A stretch of 33,569 nt of DNA from a virus, in IMG/VR virus record IMGVR_UViG_3300014492_000023, positions 1 through 33,569 of that record, one strand, 5' to 3'. Positions 23,517 to 29,399 of this stretch are shown one piece after another. Position numbers and translations under genes: made by a program. The notes beneath the pieces are model-generated. The model did no database searches. It was not told the origin of the DNA and saw only the letters and a list, made by a program, of their open reading frames with translations. Each line of letters begins with the position of its first letter. The stretch's first letter is position 1.

Positions 23517-23753
23517 ATGTCAAAGAACGAATCTGCAAAAAATCAACCCGTACCTGTAGTAACAGAACGTACCCGTAAACCACGTGAAGGCTTTAAAAAT
23601 CCTAATAGAGGTATCCCGGTTGCTGAAGGGTTAAATATGCAAGATGTGCCACGTGAGATGATTATGCGACACCTCAAAGAGAATGAGCAGCTTGCTAAAC
23701 AGCGTTTTCAGCAAAAGTATGGCCATCAGTTTGGCGGTCAACAAACGTTCTAG
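23517..23753 (+). CDS. Small basic protein before lysozyme, unknown
   Basis: A 78-residue, strongly basic N-terminal protein (RTRKPREGFKNPNRGIP) with a Gln-rich helical C-terminus (HLKENEQLAKQRFQQ). First gene behind the rightward promoter, 9 bases before the lysozyme. Unknown function; possibly a structural or DNA-binding protein. Confidence 0.6.
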   Translation: MSKNESAKNQPVPVVTERTRKPREGFKNPNRGIPVAEGLNMQDVPREMIMRHLKENEQLAKQRFQQKYGHQFGGQQTF

Positions 23754-23762
23754 GGGTAATAC

Positions 23763-24314
23763 ATGGCGCATTTTGATTCATGTGTGCAATATGTTTTACG
23801 CCATGAGGGTGGTTTATCCCAAGACAAAGCGGATCCAGGTGGAATAACTAATTTTGGTATTTCATTACGATTTTTGCGGGAAGTGGATGCCGATACGTTA
23901 AAACGAATAGGGATTTTTGGGGAAGTAACGGAACAAACAATACGAGAGTTAACGCAAGAACAAGCAGAAAAACTTTATTATTCTGAATTTTGGGTGAAAG
24001 CGCCTTTTGATAAAATTCAAAACGGTATCAATGGAAAATATATTTTTGATATGAGCGTCAATCACGGAATGGTTGAAGCTACGAGATTAACACAACGTGC
24101 ATGTTGTGCAGCGCAAAAAGTTAAAGATTACGTCAAGGACGACTCCTTATTTGGTGCTAAAACACTTTCAGCCGTTAACCAGGCATCTTTTATGCTGATA
24201 CCCGCATTGATTGCTACCCGTGCAGGTTATATGCGTCAACTAGTTGCTGTCACGCCTAGACTTGAGGTATTCTTAGACGACTGGTTAACACGATGTTTTG
24301 ATGTGAGCTTTTAA
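23763..24314 (+). CDS. Endolysin, GH108 lysozyme with peptidoglycan-binding C-terminus
   Basis: A 183-residue muramidase. The start FDSCVQYVLRHEGGLS contains the catalytic Glu (E15) in the HEGG motif, followed by DPGGITNFGIS, both diagnostic of glycosyl hydrolase family 108. The C-terminal half (about 95-183) matches the usual PG-binding domain of these enzymes, including the MSVNHG segment. It cleaves host peptidoglycan for lysis. No signal peptide is seen, so a holin is needed; none is clearly adjacent. Confidence 0.9.
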   Translation: MAHFDSCVQYVLRHEGGLSQDKADPGGITNFGISLRFLREVDADTLKRIGIFGEVTEQTIRELTQEQAEKLYYSEFWVKAPFDKIQNGINGKYIFDMSVNHGMVEATRLTQRACCAAQKVKDYVKDDSLFGAKTLSAVNQASFMLIPALIATRAGYMRQLVAVTPRLEVFLDDWLTRCFDVSF

Positions 24315-24333
24315 CAATTGAAGTGAGGCTATC

Positions 24334-24540
24334 ATGAACTACGGGACAGATTTGAAATTGAAAAGTAATAACGGCTCTCATCCGGGCGGTAAGGATAAAC
24401 CACGCCCAGGCGCTGCAAAAGGTCAAGGCATGGGGATGGGTGGTTATGATGCAAGTTCCGTAAACAAAGCGATGGATAGTGTTAAAGGTGGTGGTGGAAA
24501 GCCCATGTACTATTGTGGTGGCTCTAAGATGGGGCGTTAA
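24334..24540 (+). CDS. Glycine-rich small protein, unknown
   Basis: A 68-residue protein rich in Gly and Lys (SHPGGKDKPRPGAAKG, GMGMGGYD, KGGGGKPMYYCGGSK), likely disordered. Good ribosome site AGTGAGG. It belongs to a run of small basic proteins following the lysozyme. Confidence 0.55.
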   Translation: MNYGTDLKLKSNNGSHPGGKDKPRPGAAKGQGMGMGGYDASSVNKAMDSVKGGGGKPMYYCGGSKMGR

Positions 24541-24542
24541 TC

Positions 24543-24740
24543 ATGGCTATTGACCACGAAGCGCATAAAATACGTATTAAAGCTGTTTCTGATCGCATGA
24601 GTCATCCTATGACATACAACGATGCGGGTGCGCCTAGGATGGATGCAGCAGACCAGCACATGCATGAAGATGGAAAAGAGGAATATCGTAAAATGCGTCG
24701 AGATGGACGTTTACGAAACATGATCACAGGTGGCAAGTGA
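24543..24740 (+). CDS. Small charged protein, unknown
   Basis: A 65-residue protein rich in His, Met, Arg and Asp, starting MAIDHEAHKIRIKAVSDRM. Two bases separate it from the previous stop. Helical and hydrophilic; family unknown. Confidence 0.55.
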   Translation: MAIDHEAHKIRIKAVSDRMSHPMTYNDAGAPRMDAADQHMHEDGKEEYRKMRRDGRLRNMITGGK

Positions 24741-24976
24741 ATCATAAGCAGTTTATGGAAACGGTCAAAGAGTACCGCATGCGTTCCGGTCATGCCATAA
24801 ACTACTATGATGGCGGTTATTCTGCTACAGATACAGGCAGTACCACTAAAAGACCTGTGCAAAAAGGCTCGCGGGCAAAGGATAAAATGCGTGATTTGCA
24901 CGCGCGAGCTGATGGAAGTGTGAATCGAAATCCACGTTATAAAAATGTTGAGGCTTTGATTAACGATCCTCAATAA
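24737..24976 (+). CDS. Small basic protein, unknown (GTG start)
   Basis: A 79-residue protein read from GTG at 24737, overlapping the preceding stop as GTGA. It is basic and Tyr-containing (GHAINYYDGGYSATD...), low in hydrophobic residues. Its end overlaps the convergent leftward gene by 17 bases. Confidence 0.5.
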   Translation: MNHKQFMETVKEYRMRSGHAINYYDGGYSATDTGSTTKRPVQKGSRAKDKMRDLHARADGSVNRNPRYKNVEALINDPQ

Positions 24977-25088
24977 CCATTTCGTTAAGCTCAACAAAAT
25001 GGTTTTCTTGCTCTCTTAACTCTTGAATCTTGAGGTATTCGGTTTCTAGTTCGTCCTCATCACCGTGTAAATTGTCGTACCTTCCCAT
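24960..25088 (-). CDS. Small acidic protein, unknown
   Basis: A 42-residue acidic helical protein (MGRYDNLHGDEDELETEYLK...) behind GGAG. It is last in the leftward accessory cluster. The end overlaps the convergent gene and a likely terminator hairpin. Confidence 0.45.
   Translation of the reverse strand: MGRYDNLHGDEDELETEYLKIQELREQENHFVELNEMVIEDR
24975..25004. terminator. Likely bidirectional terminator between convergent genes
   Basis: AACCATTTCGTT (24975-24986) and AACAAAATGGTT (24993-25004) form a stem of 12 pairs with one mismatch and a 6-base loop, followed rightward by TTTTCTT. It overlaps the stop of the rightward gene and lies within the last codons of the leftward one. Confidence 0.45.
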
Positions 25089-25100
25089 TTGAATAACTCC

Positions 25101-25322
25101 TTAATCATTGTCAGGAAAACTACGGCCTAACTTCATAAGGCGATCATATTCTCTTAAATGTGATGTGTATAAATTAAATATGTAGTCTTGAGCCTGTTCT
25201 ATTTTTCTGTGACCAAAACCCACAATTTTTAATGCGGGCATTGTAAATAAATCATAAGGATTCAAGACAAAGTAGGTTTGGTGCAGATAAAGGATTTTGT
25301 AGTCGTTGATATTTGGTTGCAT
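25101..25322 (-). CDS. Small protein, unknown, leftward accessory cluster
   Basis: A 73-residue protein. The start at 25322 is chosen for AAGGAG upstream; the longer reading from 25394 has no site. It starts MQPNINDYKILYLHQTYFVL and looks globular with aromatic residues. Function unknown; co-transcribed with the LPD29-like protein upstream. Confidence 0.55.
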   Translation of the reverse strand: MQPNINDYKILYLHQTYFVLNPYDLFTMPALKIVGFGHRKIEQAQDYIFNLYTSHLREYDRLMKLGRSFPDND

Positions 25323-25418
25323 GTTTTTTTCTCCTTCCCAAGCTAGACAGAGTGAATTTAAACCTGTTAGAGACGATTTGAGCCGATTAGTCACTAACAG
25401 GGCGATAGAATTAGCTGT

Positions 25419-25817
25419 TTATAAACATACTTCCCAAAGTTTGTGACGTATAAATCCGCGAGGGTTGTAACCTTGCATGTGAACTGAGCTATCGTACATA
25501 TCATTCAAATTTTCCCAGTCCCCATAATATGCTTTGTATTCAGCAAACCTTGCTTCATAGATATCTTCACTAATATCACGGCTTAAAAATACATAGTCCA
25601 CTTGCGGTACGTCATCACGACGATTTGAATATTCGTAGCTGTCTGTCATGCCGTCAAAGCGTCCTAGCTTGTACTTTGATGTTATTGCTTCAACCATTGC
25701 AACAGTCACTCCATTAGTCCAGCTTACGCGCACACAGTTGTAATCACTGGTTACGCTGAATTTGATATGTGGAAAATGTTTTTTTAAATCAGCTTTTACT
25801 ATTCTGCCTATTGCCAT
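25419..25817 (-). CDS. LPD29-like protein
   Basis: A 132-residue protein whose N-terminal half matches the pattern of large polyvalent-protein domain 29: a basic helix AIGRIVKADLKKHFP, then HIKFSV, a strand VRVSWTNGVT, helix VEAITSKYK and the conserved FDGMTD. The domain occurs in phage and plasmid polyvalent proteins; its biochemical role is unclear, but these genes are usually in accessory or anti-host regions. The C-terminal half (80-132) is not recognised. It is the third gene of the leftward cluster, behind a gap of 192 bases without a gene. Confidence 0.6.
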   Translation of the reverse strand: MAIGRIVKADLKKHFPHIKFSVTSDYNCVRVSWTNGVTVAMVEAITSKYKLGRFDGMTDSYEYSNRRDDVPQVDYVFLSRDISEDIYEARFAEYKAYYGDWENLNDMYDSSVHMQGYNPRGFIRHKLWEVCL

Positions 25818-26009
25818 GTTATGTTTCCCGTTTCGTTATGTTAAGTATTATTAATTGGCGGCATTTTACGGTTCGTGCCACAAGCCCACACTTTCTGAAA
25901 ATAGCTATGTTTGAGTTTATTTCTTTCTTCTTTAAACCAGCGATCCTATGACCATTATTATTTCTTAATCGTCTGATATTTTCCGCTATGAATCTCGCAA
26001 TTAAAGTTC

Positions 26010-26213
26010 CTACTTAAAATCTGTCAATTCTATGTATTGCACGATTTCGCTTATCTCATCGAAGCCAAGTGTTATGTCATCTATCCATAAAAAATAATCA
26101 TGAGATGTAAAATCTTTATTTTTTGACAAATCGCCATCATCCCAGCTTTTTTGCTCTTTTATCATTTCCTCTTGAGTTAGTATGTGGATGCCTTCTCTAA
26201 GTTTGATATTCAT
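26010..26213 (-). CDS. Small acidic protein, unknown
   Basis: A 67-residue protein rich in Asp and Glu, starting MNIKLREGIHILTQEE, behind AAGGGG. Contains WIDDITLGFDEI. The 192 bases downstream (25818-26009) have only a short repeat pair like the one in the early leader (CGTTATGTT) and no gene. Function unknown. Confidence 0.55.
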   Translation of the reverse strand: MNIKLREGIHILTQEEMIKEQKSWDDGDLSKNKDFTSHDYFLWIDDITLGFDEISEIVQYIELTDFK

Positions 26214-26262
26214 TGCTGTACCCCTTGTTAAGCTTCTAATTTTGTACGTTCTTTGTTTTTCA

Positions 26263-26466
26263 CTAATTATGCTTTGAGTCCTGAGTAATGCTTTCCGTCA
26301 ACCATTTTTGATCAATTTGCTTTAATCTGATGTAACGCTCCAGTTTTTCTAATACATTCAATGCCTGATCAATGGTCATGCTGTTAAATTGTTTGATGTA
26401 GTGGCGGGTGTCAAAATCAATTGACAAGTCGTTAATGGTATTTTCATAAAGTTCTATGTGATTCAT
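26263..26466 (-). CDS. Small protein, first gene of leftward accessory operon
   Basis: A 67-residue protein; start at 26466 is chosen because AAGGA precedes it while the upstream ATG at 26499 lies inside the promoter. It begins MNHIELYENTINDLSIDF and is charged and helical (NVLEKLERYIRLKQ). It is read from a promoter that carries the phage operator repeats. No family recognised. Confidence 0.55.
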   Translation of the reverse strand: MNHIELYENTINDLSIDFDTRHYIKQFNSMTIDQALNVLEKLERYIRLKQIDQKWLTESITQDSKHN

Positions 26467-26498
26467 TTTTTTATCCTTTGTTAGTAAGTTACAGAGCA

Positions 26499-26536
26499 AT
26501 GATAACCGATAGTTTGCATAATGTCAACCGATAGTT
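26499..26536 (-). promoter_or_regulatory. Operator-controlled leftward promoter of accessory cluster
   Basis: TTGACA (26527-26522) and TATCAT (26504-26499), 17-base spacer, form a near-consensus leftward promoter. Two copies of AACCGATAGTT (26504-26514 and 26526-26536), 22 bp apart, overlap the spacer, -10 edge and -35. The longer context (CAACC.ATAGTTTGCAT) matches the operator at 19844. Confidence 0.75.
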
Positions 26537-26586
26537 TGCATTTAATTATTATTTATTAGTTTGTGGCAGGTATAAAATCATTAGGG

Positions 26587-26615
26587 TTGTACCTTTATTG
26601 AATTAAAGTTATAAA
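26587..26615 (+). promoter_or_regulatory. Promoter of packaging/head operon
   Basis: TTGTAC (26587-26592) and TATAAA (26610-26615) with a 17-base spacer. It is 44 bases upstream of TerS. A second TATAAAAT at 26571 may be another weak start. Confidence 0.6.
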
Positions 26616-26658
26616 ATAGGGGATTGAGTTCCCATTAAATATTTGGAATACTTATTTC

Positions 26659-27114
26659 ATGAGTGATATACCGAAGAGAAAGCGACCCCGAAAAGGGGAA
26701 AGTGTTAATCCGGTTGGGCGACCCACAATATTTACGCAGGAAAAAGCACAAATAATTATTGATAGGGTTCGCACCCATTTATCAATCTATAATGCAGCTC
26801 AAAAAGCGCGCGAACATCATCAAACTGTTTTCAACTGGTTAAAATACGGTGAGGATGATTTGCTTGCGGGTAAAGATACTGAGTTCGCCCAATTTTTTGC
26901 AAACGTGCGTGAATCACGAGCCGATAAGGTCGGTGAGATGATTAAAACCATTGAAGCTATGCCAAAAAGCTGGCAGGCAATTTCGTGGCTATTGGAAAAA
27001 TGTTGTACAGAAGAATTTGGCAAAGATTCTGAACTTTACAAACAATTACTTGAAGATTATAAAATGTTGATGCAAACGTTAATTGATCAAAACAAAGGGG
27101 TGAATCATGGCTGA
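26659..27114 (+). CDS. Terminase small subunit (TerS)-like DNA-binding protein
   Basis: A 151-residue protein. A basic N-terminal tail (KRKRPRKGESVNPVGRP) precedes a helix-turn-helix around residues 20-60 (IIIDRVRTHLSIYNAAQKAREHHQTVFNWL), a pattern common to small terminases with a recombinase-like DNA-binding domain; the remainder is helical for oligomerisation (EFAQFFANVRESRADKVGEM). It recognises phage DNA for packaging and loads TerL. It opens the head-gene operon; a direct TerL neighbour is absent. Confidence 0.7.
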   Translation: MSDIPKRKRPRKGESVNPVGRPTIFTQEKAQIIIDRVRTHLSIYNAAQKAREHHQTVFNWLKYGEDDLLAGKDTEFAQFFANVRESRADKVGEMIKTIEAMPKSWQAISWLLEKCCTEEFGKDSELYKQLLEDYKMLMQTLIDQNKGVNHG

Positions 27115-27292
27115 CAAACCTAAAAAATGGATCAAAGATGCAATTAAGCATCCAGGAGCACTCAGGAAAGAATTAAAAGCTAAGCCTGGCCAGCCAATTC
27201 CAGAAAAGAAACTTAAAGCTGCTGCTAAAAAAGGTGGTGTTGAAGGAAAAAGAGCCAATTTAGCTATCACATTAAAAAAATTACATAAATAA
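27107..27292 (+). CDS. Small basic conserved phage protein
   Basis: A 61-residue lysine-rich protein ending AKKGG..GKRANLAITLKKL, a pattern I know from many phage genomes near terminase genes. Its start overlaps the end of TerS; ribosome site GGGGTG lies within TerS. Possibly DNA-binding or virion-packaged; role unknown. Confidence 0.65.
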   Translation: MADKPKKWIKDAIKHPGALRKELKAKPGQPIPEKKLKAAAKKGGVEGKRANLAITLKKLHK

Positions 27293-27304
27293 GGAAATTA
27301 AAAC

Positions 27305-27490
27305 ATGAGTCTAATAAGTACTTTTATATCTAATAATATTTTAAACATCTTGGAAAATGCATTTGTGGCTCATGAGCCTGAGTTGCAATTAGCTTTACTT
27401 AATGAAGTACAATCATTTAGCGCTGAACTTCTCAGTTGGATCGAAGGTAAAATATCTGTTAAAACATCGACAGATACGGCGGCTCAATAA
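27305..27490 (+). CDS. Small protein, unknown
   Basis: A 61-residue protein with SD AAGGA (AAGGAAATTAAAAC). It is helical, with a hydrophobic N-terminal half (ISTFISNNILNILENAFVA). The stop overlaps the next start by TAATG. Confidence 0.5.
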   Translation: MSLISTFISNNILNILENAFVAHEPELQLALLNEVQSFSAELLSWIEGKISVKTSTDTAAQ

Positions 27491-27675
27491 TGTATGTGAA
27501 ACTCTTTGAAAGCAGACAAAGTTTTAATTATTACATTATTGAACATCATATTTCGATAAAAGGAATTGAACACGATCAGCTTGTAATTGGAAATCAAGAA
27601 AAAAAGAAAATTAATGTGGATGAAAATGAGTTGTTTCATGTAATTGATAAATATTTCAAGGATAAATTAAAATGA
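27490..27675 (+). CDS. Small protein, unknown
   Basis: A 61-residue protein coupled to the upstream gene by TAATG. Beta-rich start (MYVKLFESRQSFNYYIIEHH), basic end. Its end overlaps the Lys-rich frame by 4 bases. Not recognised. Confidence 0.5.
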   Translation: MYVKLFESRQSFNYYIIEHHISIKGIEHDQLVIGNQEKKKINVDENELFHVIDKYFKDKLK

Positions 27676-27791
27676 AAAAAGATAAAAAGATGATGGACAA
27701 AAAAGAAGACATGAAGCAAGACAAAAAAATGATTAAGGAATCTGAGAAGAAAGAAGAAAAGAAAATGAAAGACATGAAAAAGAAAAAATGA
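27672..27791 (+). CDS. Extremely lysine-rich 39-residue peptide
   Basis: The peptide consists almost only of Lys, Met, Asp and Glu (starts MKKDKKMMDKKEDMKQDKK; about half is Lys) with no aromatic or small hydrophobic core, so it is probably disordered or a charged helix. It overlaps both neighbours by 4 bases (ATGA), which supports translation. Could bind DNA or the acidic portal surface. Confidence 0.4.
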   Translation: MKKDKKMMDKKEDMKQDKKMIKESEKKEEKKMKDMKKKK

Positions 27792-28009
27792 GTTTTGAGT
27801 CACTAAAAAACGCATTGAAGTATTTTATCAAATATCAAATTAATATTGCAGGTGCGAGCATGCCGTTTAAATCTAAATCGCAAGAACGTTGGATGTTTGC
27901 TAATAAACCTGAAATGGCTAAGGAATGGGCAGACGAAACGCCAGACATAAAAAAGCTACCCAACAAAGTTAAAAAGAAAAAAACTAAAACCAGGTCTAAA
28001 AGGAAATAA
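27788..28009 (+). CDS. MPFKSK-type conserved small phage protein
   Basis: From residue 25 the protein reads MPFKSKSQERWMFANKP and EMAKEWADETP, the complete start of a family present in many phage and bacterial genomes with start MPFKSKAQ. The true start may therefore be 27860 (AGGTG upstream), making 49 residues, while 27788 overlaps the previous stop (ATGA). The C-terminus is strongly basic (KKKKTKTRSKRK). Possibly DNA-binding; function not established. Confidence 0.65.
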   Translation: MSFESLKNALKYFIKYQINIAGASMPFKSKSQERWMFANKPEMAKEWADETPDIKKLPNKVKKKKTKTRSKRK

Positions 28010-28013
28010 CAAA

Positions 28014-28274
28014 ATGAATGATGATCATAAAAAATTTACTCTTGAAGTTTTAAGAACTGAATTTATGCAATTTATGAACAAAGTTTCTAAGATGCCGGGT
28101 TCAATGATTCAGAAGCAAGCGGCGTTTATGCGATTTGATGAAGGTCACATGTGGATGCAAAATGCAGTAGCAACTTTTGTTGAGCCTACACCAGCACTGG
28201 AGTCCAAATCAATTCCCGAACAACCCGTAAGTGAGCATGTAAAAGATGAACCACAAGTTACCCTGGCAGAATAG
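28014..28274 (+). CDS. Small helical protein, unknown
   Basis: An 86-residue protein. The first 60 residues appear to form two helices joined by a turn (LRTEFMQFMNKVSKMPG then MRFDEGHMWMQNAVATF); the tail is Pro- and Glu-rich, disordered. The second helix weakly resembles the Acb2/Tad1 hairpin motif seen more clearly at 31593, but this is not enough for an assignment. Its end overlaps the zinc-ribbon frame. Confidence 0.5.
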   Translation: MNDDHKKFTLEVLRTEFMQFMNKVSKMPGSMIQKQAAFMRFDEGHMWMQNAVATFVEPTPALESKSIPEQPVSEHVKDEPQVTLAE

Positions 28275-28422
28275 TATTAAAACAAAACTTCAAACAGCTT
28301 TGGAATTAGCATTTGGCAAGGCGTTTGAATCTCATAAGTGCAATCATGTGCCTGAATTTGTTATAACTCATCCTGACGGCAAAAAACATAAGTGCATGAA
28401 GTGCGGGGAATGGTACAAATGA
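28246..28422 (+). CDS. Small zinc-ribbon-like protein
   Basis: A 58-residue frame overlapping the previous gene by 29 bases. The C-terminal region HKCNHV then HKCMKCGEWYK gives Cys-x-x-Cys with a Cys/His partner, consistent with a zinc ribbon. The ribosome site is poor, but the clean coding pattern and the overlap with the next start (ATGA) favour a real gene. Confidence 0.5.
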   Translation: MNHKLPWQNSIKTKLQTALELAFGKAFESHKCNHVPEFVITHPDGKKHKCMKCGEWYK

Positions 28423-28655
28423 AAGTTAAACGTATGTTTCAAATGTCAAAACTCGAACAATGTATCATGTTAATGATTTGGGGTGACATAAAAAACTTAC
28501 CTTATTATGATTCATGGCGAAAGTATGAGCGTGGTTTTAAGTTTGAGGGTAAACCTTATCGTTACAAATGCAAGTATCGAGTTGATGAAGGGCATTTAAG
28601 ATTAATTGAAGCCAAAATTGAACATGAACAAGTTGTCATCGATATTATGCATTAA
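28419..28655 (+). CDS. Small basic protein, unknown
   Basis: A 78-residue protein; start at 28419 is coupled to the previous stop (ATGA), with GGGGA 11 bases upstream; an upstream GTG start (28392) is unlikely. Starts MKVKRMFQMSKLEQCIMLM, followed by a basic region (KYERGFKFEGKPYRYKCKYR). Unknown. Confidence 0.5.
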   Translation: MKVKRMFQMSKLEQCIMLMIWGDIKNLPYYDSWRKYERGFKFEGKPYRYKCKYRVDEGHLRLIEAKIEHEQVVIDIMH

Positions 28656-28675
28656 CTTATCAGAGGTTATCAGGG

Positions 28676-28822
28676 ATGAAAGTAATTTTTAACATTCTGT
28701 ACGCGTTAGATCGAGTGGCAGGGCTGATCCTAAAGCCAGTCTTATTAATTTTATTAATTGAATTGATAATGATTGTGGTGAATGTTCAGGGTTTCGATAT
28801 CAATTACAGTAATTTACAATAA
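28676..28822 (+). CDS. Small membrane protein, possible holin
   Basis: A 48-residue protein. After a short N-terminal segment a long hydrophobic stretch (about residues 15-37, GLILKPVLLILLIELIMIVV) can span the membrane once. AGAGG lies upstream. It could be a lysis protein, but it is not beside the endolysin, so the role stays open. Confidence 0.45.
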   Translation: MKVIFNILYALDRVAGLILKPVLLILLIELIMIVVNVQGFDINYSNLQ

Positions 28823-29234
28823 CGCTATGTTATGTTTTTTTTGTTTCTATAACGTTTCATCAGGCATTCAAGCAAAACTTGCATTTAGTGAAGTTTTCAA
28901 GCACTGTAACATCATAACTTTTGACGGCGATGTATGGATTGCAACCGAATTTGATTCGCAAGGCATTCAAATAAGAAGAATTCAAGTGCATAGCAGTTCT
29001 TCATTAATACGTGGACTGAAATACATTGATAGTTTAGTAGCATTAATAGTGCTGGAAGTATTTGATCGCGCAAAAGTGCAATGGAAACCGTATATAGTGC
29101 GAAGTTGCAATGAATTAGATCGCTATATTTCGGGCGTGAACGTTGGATTTACTTTTAACCCCAAACATCTTTACAATAAGCTAATAAAGTACCACGACAC
29201 AAACTACGAAATATTATACGACTGGAGGCGATAA
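28782..29234 (+). CDS. Papain-like fold candidate, unknown phage protein
   Basis: A 150-residue protein from ATG 28782 (GGTG just upstream; ATG 28827 would give 135 residues). H41 in FKHCNIITFDGDVW and C109 in RSCNELDRYISG, followed by FTFNPKHLYNKLIKY, resemble permuted NlpC/P60 papain-like phage proteins: a His before a beta strand and a later Cys-x-Glu helix, then P..LY..L. A cysteine peptidase or amidase role is an inference. It is two genes upstream of portal. Confidence 0.4.
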   Translation: MFRVSISITVIYNNAMLCFFCFYNVSSGIQAKLAFSEVFKHCNIITFDGDVWIATEFDSQGIQIRRIQVHSSSSLIRGLKYIDSLVALIVLEVFDRAKVQWKPYIVRSCNELDRYISGVNVGFTFNPKHLYNKLIKYHDTNYEILYDWRR

Positions 29235-29235
29235 C

Positions 29236-29397
29236 ATGGGCTATTTTGGCACTTTCGGCAATTCAGGCGCGCAAGGTAAAGAAGATACATACACAAAGAA
29301 TCAAGCGGAAATAGAAAAAAAACGCAAAGATTTGTATCAGCAACGGTTAGATATCATTAAAGGCCAAGCAGGGCAAGTATGGACACCTAAGAGATAA
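29236..29397 (+). CDS. Small protein before portal, unknown
   Basis: A 53-residue protein with a Gly-rich start (MGYFGTFGNSGAQGK) and a Lys/Gln-rich helix. SD GGAGG upstream. It ends 2 bases before the portal start and may be a minor head protein. Confidence 0.5.
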   Translation: MGYFGTFGNSGAQGKEDTYTKNQAEIEKKRKDLYQQRLDIIKGQAGQVWTPKR

Positions 29398-29399
29398 CT

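Noticed and set aside
25818-26009. Possible gene in the 192-base gap of the leftward cluster
   Set aside because: Only frames shorter than 10 codons on the useful strand and no ribosome site; it probably holds regulatory sequence.
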